Assembly: GCA_014905825.1 (NCBI GenBank)
Contig: JACGCN010000004.1
Location: 1,364,001 to 1,428,000 of the forward strand
Direction: 5' to 3'
Length of the DNA: 64,000 nucleotides
From: Lyophyllum atratum
Lineage: Eukaryota > Basidiomycota > Agaricomycetes > Agaricales > Lyophyllaceae
In this document: positions 61,536 through 64,000 of the stretch, piece by piece
How positions within the stretch are numbered: position 1 is the stretch's first letter
Layout: each line of letters opens with the position of its first letter
Notes under the pieces: model-generated
The model's input: the letters and a program-made list of their open reading frames with translations, nothing else
What the model was told of the DNA's origin: nothing
The model's database searches: none
Made by a program: the position numbers and the translations under genes

Positions 61536-63423
61536 ATGACCCCGACGCTGCACCTCAACAGCACTGGATGTGTTATACGACACACTGACGAGAAGGGCAG
61601 GGGCGTCTACGGTTCGTCCATAGCATATCTCTCATGTTCTTCAGGTTTTGAATCACGTCTCCAGCTTCACGCGCGATCCCCAGCCAGGCGCTGATCGAAA
61701 TCAGCCCCGTCCTCTTCTTCTCAAAGGAGGAATATGCGGAGCATGGTAAGGTTTGCCCATCCCCTAATCCTCCTGCCCCTATGATCGCTAAGGGTTCCGA
61801 TGATAGGCAGATTTACGGTCGTGGATAATTATACTTTCAAATGGACCGACGGACGGATGGCTCTGGCCCTGGGCCTCGGTACCAACGATTCTTTTCTTAT
61901 ACCACGCCTGGATTCTGATTCAGAAATACCGAAGGCTCCCTGTTCAACCACTCTGCACAGCCGAATGTTTCATTTTCTCTCGACACAGCGAATGAGTCTA
62001 TCCGATACACGACAGTGCGGGACGTAGCCCCCGACGAAGAGCTCTGCATATTCTACGGCCATAAGCTCTGGTTCGATTCCGCATGAATCCCTTCCCCATT
62101 CCGACCAGACGACTGCGCTGCCTGAGGAAGCGGATGACGGATGGGGCGGACTGTCAGCTGTCGGAGAGGACCCAGATCTGCCCGCACCAGGCCCATACCT
62201 AGATGGCGATCCTAATGAGATTATCACGGATGAGGAGCTTCCGTTTACGCGGTTCAAGCTTCCGCCGGAGGAGGAAGAACTCGATTCCATTCGAACAGGT
62301 GCGCAGACTCCCTCGACCAGTGATGTCCGTGCTTATTGTATTCCTGCACCTCTAGTGGAGGCATGGGTCGTTGACATCCCCGACCCGCGACACATCACCA
62401 AGATGCTAAAGCAAGTCTTTCATCTTAGACGCTTCCCGCTCACCCGCTATTTTAATACAAAAAAGATGGCTAAAGCAAACAGGCTTCGAGACCCCCGACC
62501 TCGGCCACCTCAAGCGCATCAGGAAACAAAACGAAATGACCACCCTCCTCCTAGCCACTACCACCACATCCCCCGCTCCCCCCTCGCCACCCCCTGACCT
62601 TGAACTGCCAGATCCATACACCCTCCTTGTGCCGAGTTCTTCTGCGCTTACCCCGATCTCCCTGAAATTGAAATCGACTTTTTGGCCGACCTTGTTCACA
62701 CCTTCGAGAAAGGGCGAGGCAGAGGAATGGACTCGGGGGAAGGCGCGCTGGGCCTGGGAAGCCATGCAGACTGTAGTTGCGGCTGCGCACGAAGCGCATC
62801 GGACAAGGAGAAGTTAGTCAAAGTCAAGCAGCCCTCTGCTCCGTTGTCTGACCTGATTTTACTCCATAGCTACCAGTTGCGGCACATATCGCTGCACCCT
62901 ACGACCAGGATACAGGAGAGTCAGTATCCTTGACGCCACTCAGTACCCAGAACCGCGGCGTTGTCGTTCACCTCAGTGCGACACTCGTACAGTCAACTGA
63001 ACATCCGTTGCGGCACGCCGTCATCAATGTCATTCGCCAGATGGCAGGACCACCGCGCCTCAGAGTCGACCACCCCCAAGCCTCAACTTGTCTTCGTCGA
63101 TTATACCTCCTGCACCTCCAGAATCTATCCAAGCGAGAGAGGAAAGGGAAAAAGAGGAGGCTACGCAACGGCTCGAACTACCTCCTCACCGTCGCTCACC
63201 GTCTTCACCACCCACGAGCCCTGCATCATGTGCTAGCATGGCCTTGGTCCACTCGCGAGTCAAGGAGGTTGTGTACCTCCACCCAATGCCCCGAACGGGC
63301 GGGTGTGGAGGAGCGGCGTGCCTACCTACGCTCAAGGGTATCAACCACCGTTTCAGTATCTGTCAGTGGAAGATGAATCCAGGAGTAGCCGAGCTACATC
63401 TAGACGACGTGATAGATGCATAA
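61536..63423 (+). CDS. TAD3: SET domain - tRNA adenosine deaminase subunit Tad3 fusion
   Basis: Exons 61536-61611, 61665-61745, 61807-61878, 61935-62298, 62356-62410, 62466 on to TAA 63423. The N-terminal half is a SET domain: Lys-Gly-Arg-Gly-Val-Tyr-Ala-Ser-Arg, Leu-Phe-Asn-His-Ser-Ala-Gln-Pro-Asn-Val, Asp-Glu-Glu-Leu-Cys-Ile-Phe-Tyr-Gly-His (NHS and Y motifs of protein-lysine methyltransferases). Without an intervening stop it continues via an acidic linker to Pro-Asp-Pro-Arg-His-Ile-Thr-Lys-Met-Leu-Lys-Trp-Leu, the start of Tad3/ADAT3, then His-Pro-Leu-Arg-His-Ala-Val and Thr-His-Glu-Pro-Cys-Ile-Met-Cys-Ser-Met-Ala-Leu-Val-His-Ser-Arg. Tad3 pairs with Tad2 to deaminate wobble A34 to inosine in tRNA; the Val in HAV (for Glu) is normal for this non-catalytic subunit. 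Extra bases, e.g. 62087 (GCA/GCT) and near 63220 (TGC/TGT), break the frame, and the splice near 62817 is unclear. Confidence 0.85.
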
Positions 63424-63540
63424 TTTTATTACAGTGGTGATTGGATTACAGGTTGGACGACTGAAAAAGAAACGATTGCATAATAATAACACATCGCCGA
63501 TGAAAGGGCAAAGCCACGGATACATCACAGGCGGTGTGCA

Positions 63541-64000
63541 TTAACAAGGGCAGTCACCGTTGGGGTTGCTGCTGCCGTGGCGATTATTGCTAGAATTTGG
63601 GCTTCCGTTGAGATGCGTGCAGCAGGGAACCCATTGCTTCGCTCTAACATAGTCCTCCAGCACATCGTCGCCTAGCTTCTTGAACTAGCTTGTTCTCATC
63701 CACGCCCTGTCCACACCAACATGAGCACGATCCCAAGAAAACCATATAAACACCTACATCCTTCTGCGCCGCACGAATAGTCGCAAACGCAATTTTCGCA
63801 CTGATATCGCGGATACGCACGAGACGGGGATACACCAGCTCCGCACTCTTCTCTTCTGGCGTCAGCGCCTCAGAGAGTGCGATCGCTGCTTGGTTGATCA
63901 TGTTGTCGGTAACGTGTGTAGCTTGGGATAGGATCGTGCCGAGGCCGAGGCCGGGGAAGATGTACATGTTGTTGCCCTGCCCGGGCTCGCGCATCTTCCC
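63541..64000 (-). CDS. malic enzyme, C-terminal part (5' end outside window)
   Basis: Partial gene: coding begins beyond 64000 and ends at TAA 63541-63543. It contains Met-Arg-Glu-Pro-Gly-Gln-Gly-Asn-Asn-Met-Tyr-Ile-Phe-Pro-Gly-Leu-Gly-Leu-Gly, a Val-Thr-Asp-Asn-Met segment and Arg-Leu-Val-Arg-Ile-Arg-Asp-Ile-Ser, which are C-terminal features of NAD(P)-dependent malic enzymes (oxidative decarboxylation of malate to pyruvate and CO2). An intron lies at about 63700-63760. An extra base at 63682 (GTT/GTC written GTTC on the coding strand) must be removed to reach the conserved Leu-Gly-Asp-Asp-Val-Leu end. A short Asn/Ser-rich tail follows. It is convergent with SET-TAD3, with 117 bp between stops. 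Cofactor and compartment cannot be judged from this fragment. Confidence 0.9.

Overview
The window is nuclear DNA of a filamentous basidiomycete, most likely an Agaricomycete. Genes are broken by many very short introns (about 47-65 nt, mostly GTRNGT...YAG). The gene families are typical fungal ones: an Ecl1-type zinc protein, Bud22, Sok1/TCP11, an Rax1-like RGS protein, Alg7, Tad3, a fungal sugar permease and a DUF4203 membrane protein. I rebuilt 18 protein-coding genes (one cut by the window end) by joining reading frames at splice sites. I found no convincing rRNA, tRNA, CRISPR array or intact transposon.

Layout. 1-4041 and 5723-13002 are gene-poor, separated by one gene, an Ecl1-like regulator (4042-5722, minus). 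13003-21085 carries three minus-strand genes: an AN1-finger/APH-kinase-like protein, a DUF4203 membrane protein and a short-chain dehydrogenase. From 21.3 kb genes are denser: NUDCD1 (+), a Ptc2/3-type PP2C (-), an MFS sugar transporter (-), a MYND-like protein (+), BUD22 (-) divergent from tubulin cofactor D (+), V-ATPase subunit B (+), Sok1/TCP11 (+), a cytosine-deaminase-like amidohydrolase (+), an Rax1-like RGS protein (-), a secreted beta-helix glycoside hydrolase (-), capping protein alpha (-), isocitrate lyase ending in SKL (-), and ALG7 (-) head-to-head with a SET-TAD3 fusion gene (+). The C-terminal end of NAD-malic enzyme (-) closes the window. Most are housekeeping functions: acidification, tubulin and actin assembly, N-glycosylation, ribosome assembly, tRNA editing. 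Isocitrate lyase and malic enzyme serve C2/C4 carbon metabolism. I see no biosynthetic cluster or defence island.

The most striking pattern concerns the sequence itself. From 21.3 kb to the end, otherwise normal conserved genes are interrupted by single-base shifts. At nearly all of them the extra base sits beside a third codon position, and the two adjacent bases are synonymous alternatives, mostly C/T or A/G (TAC/TAT written as TACT, GAC/GAT as GACT, CCA/CCG as CCAG). Other sites have lost one third-position base. This is what results if heterozygous wobble SNPs of a dikaryon are written as both alleles, or neither, in a consensus. The four genes between 4 and 21 kb show none. I therefore treat the shifted genes as functional, not pseudogenes. 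Other points worth attention are the SET-Tad3 fusion, an apparent AT-AC intron in cofactor D, a GC-AG intron in TAD3, overlapping divergent start codons at 61535-61538, and an APH-like kinase with an altered catalytic loop.
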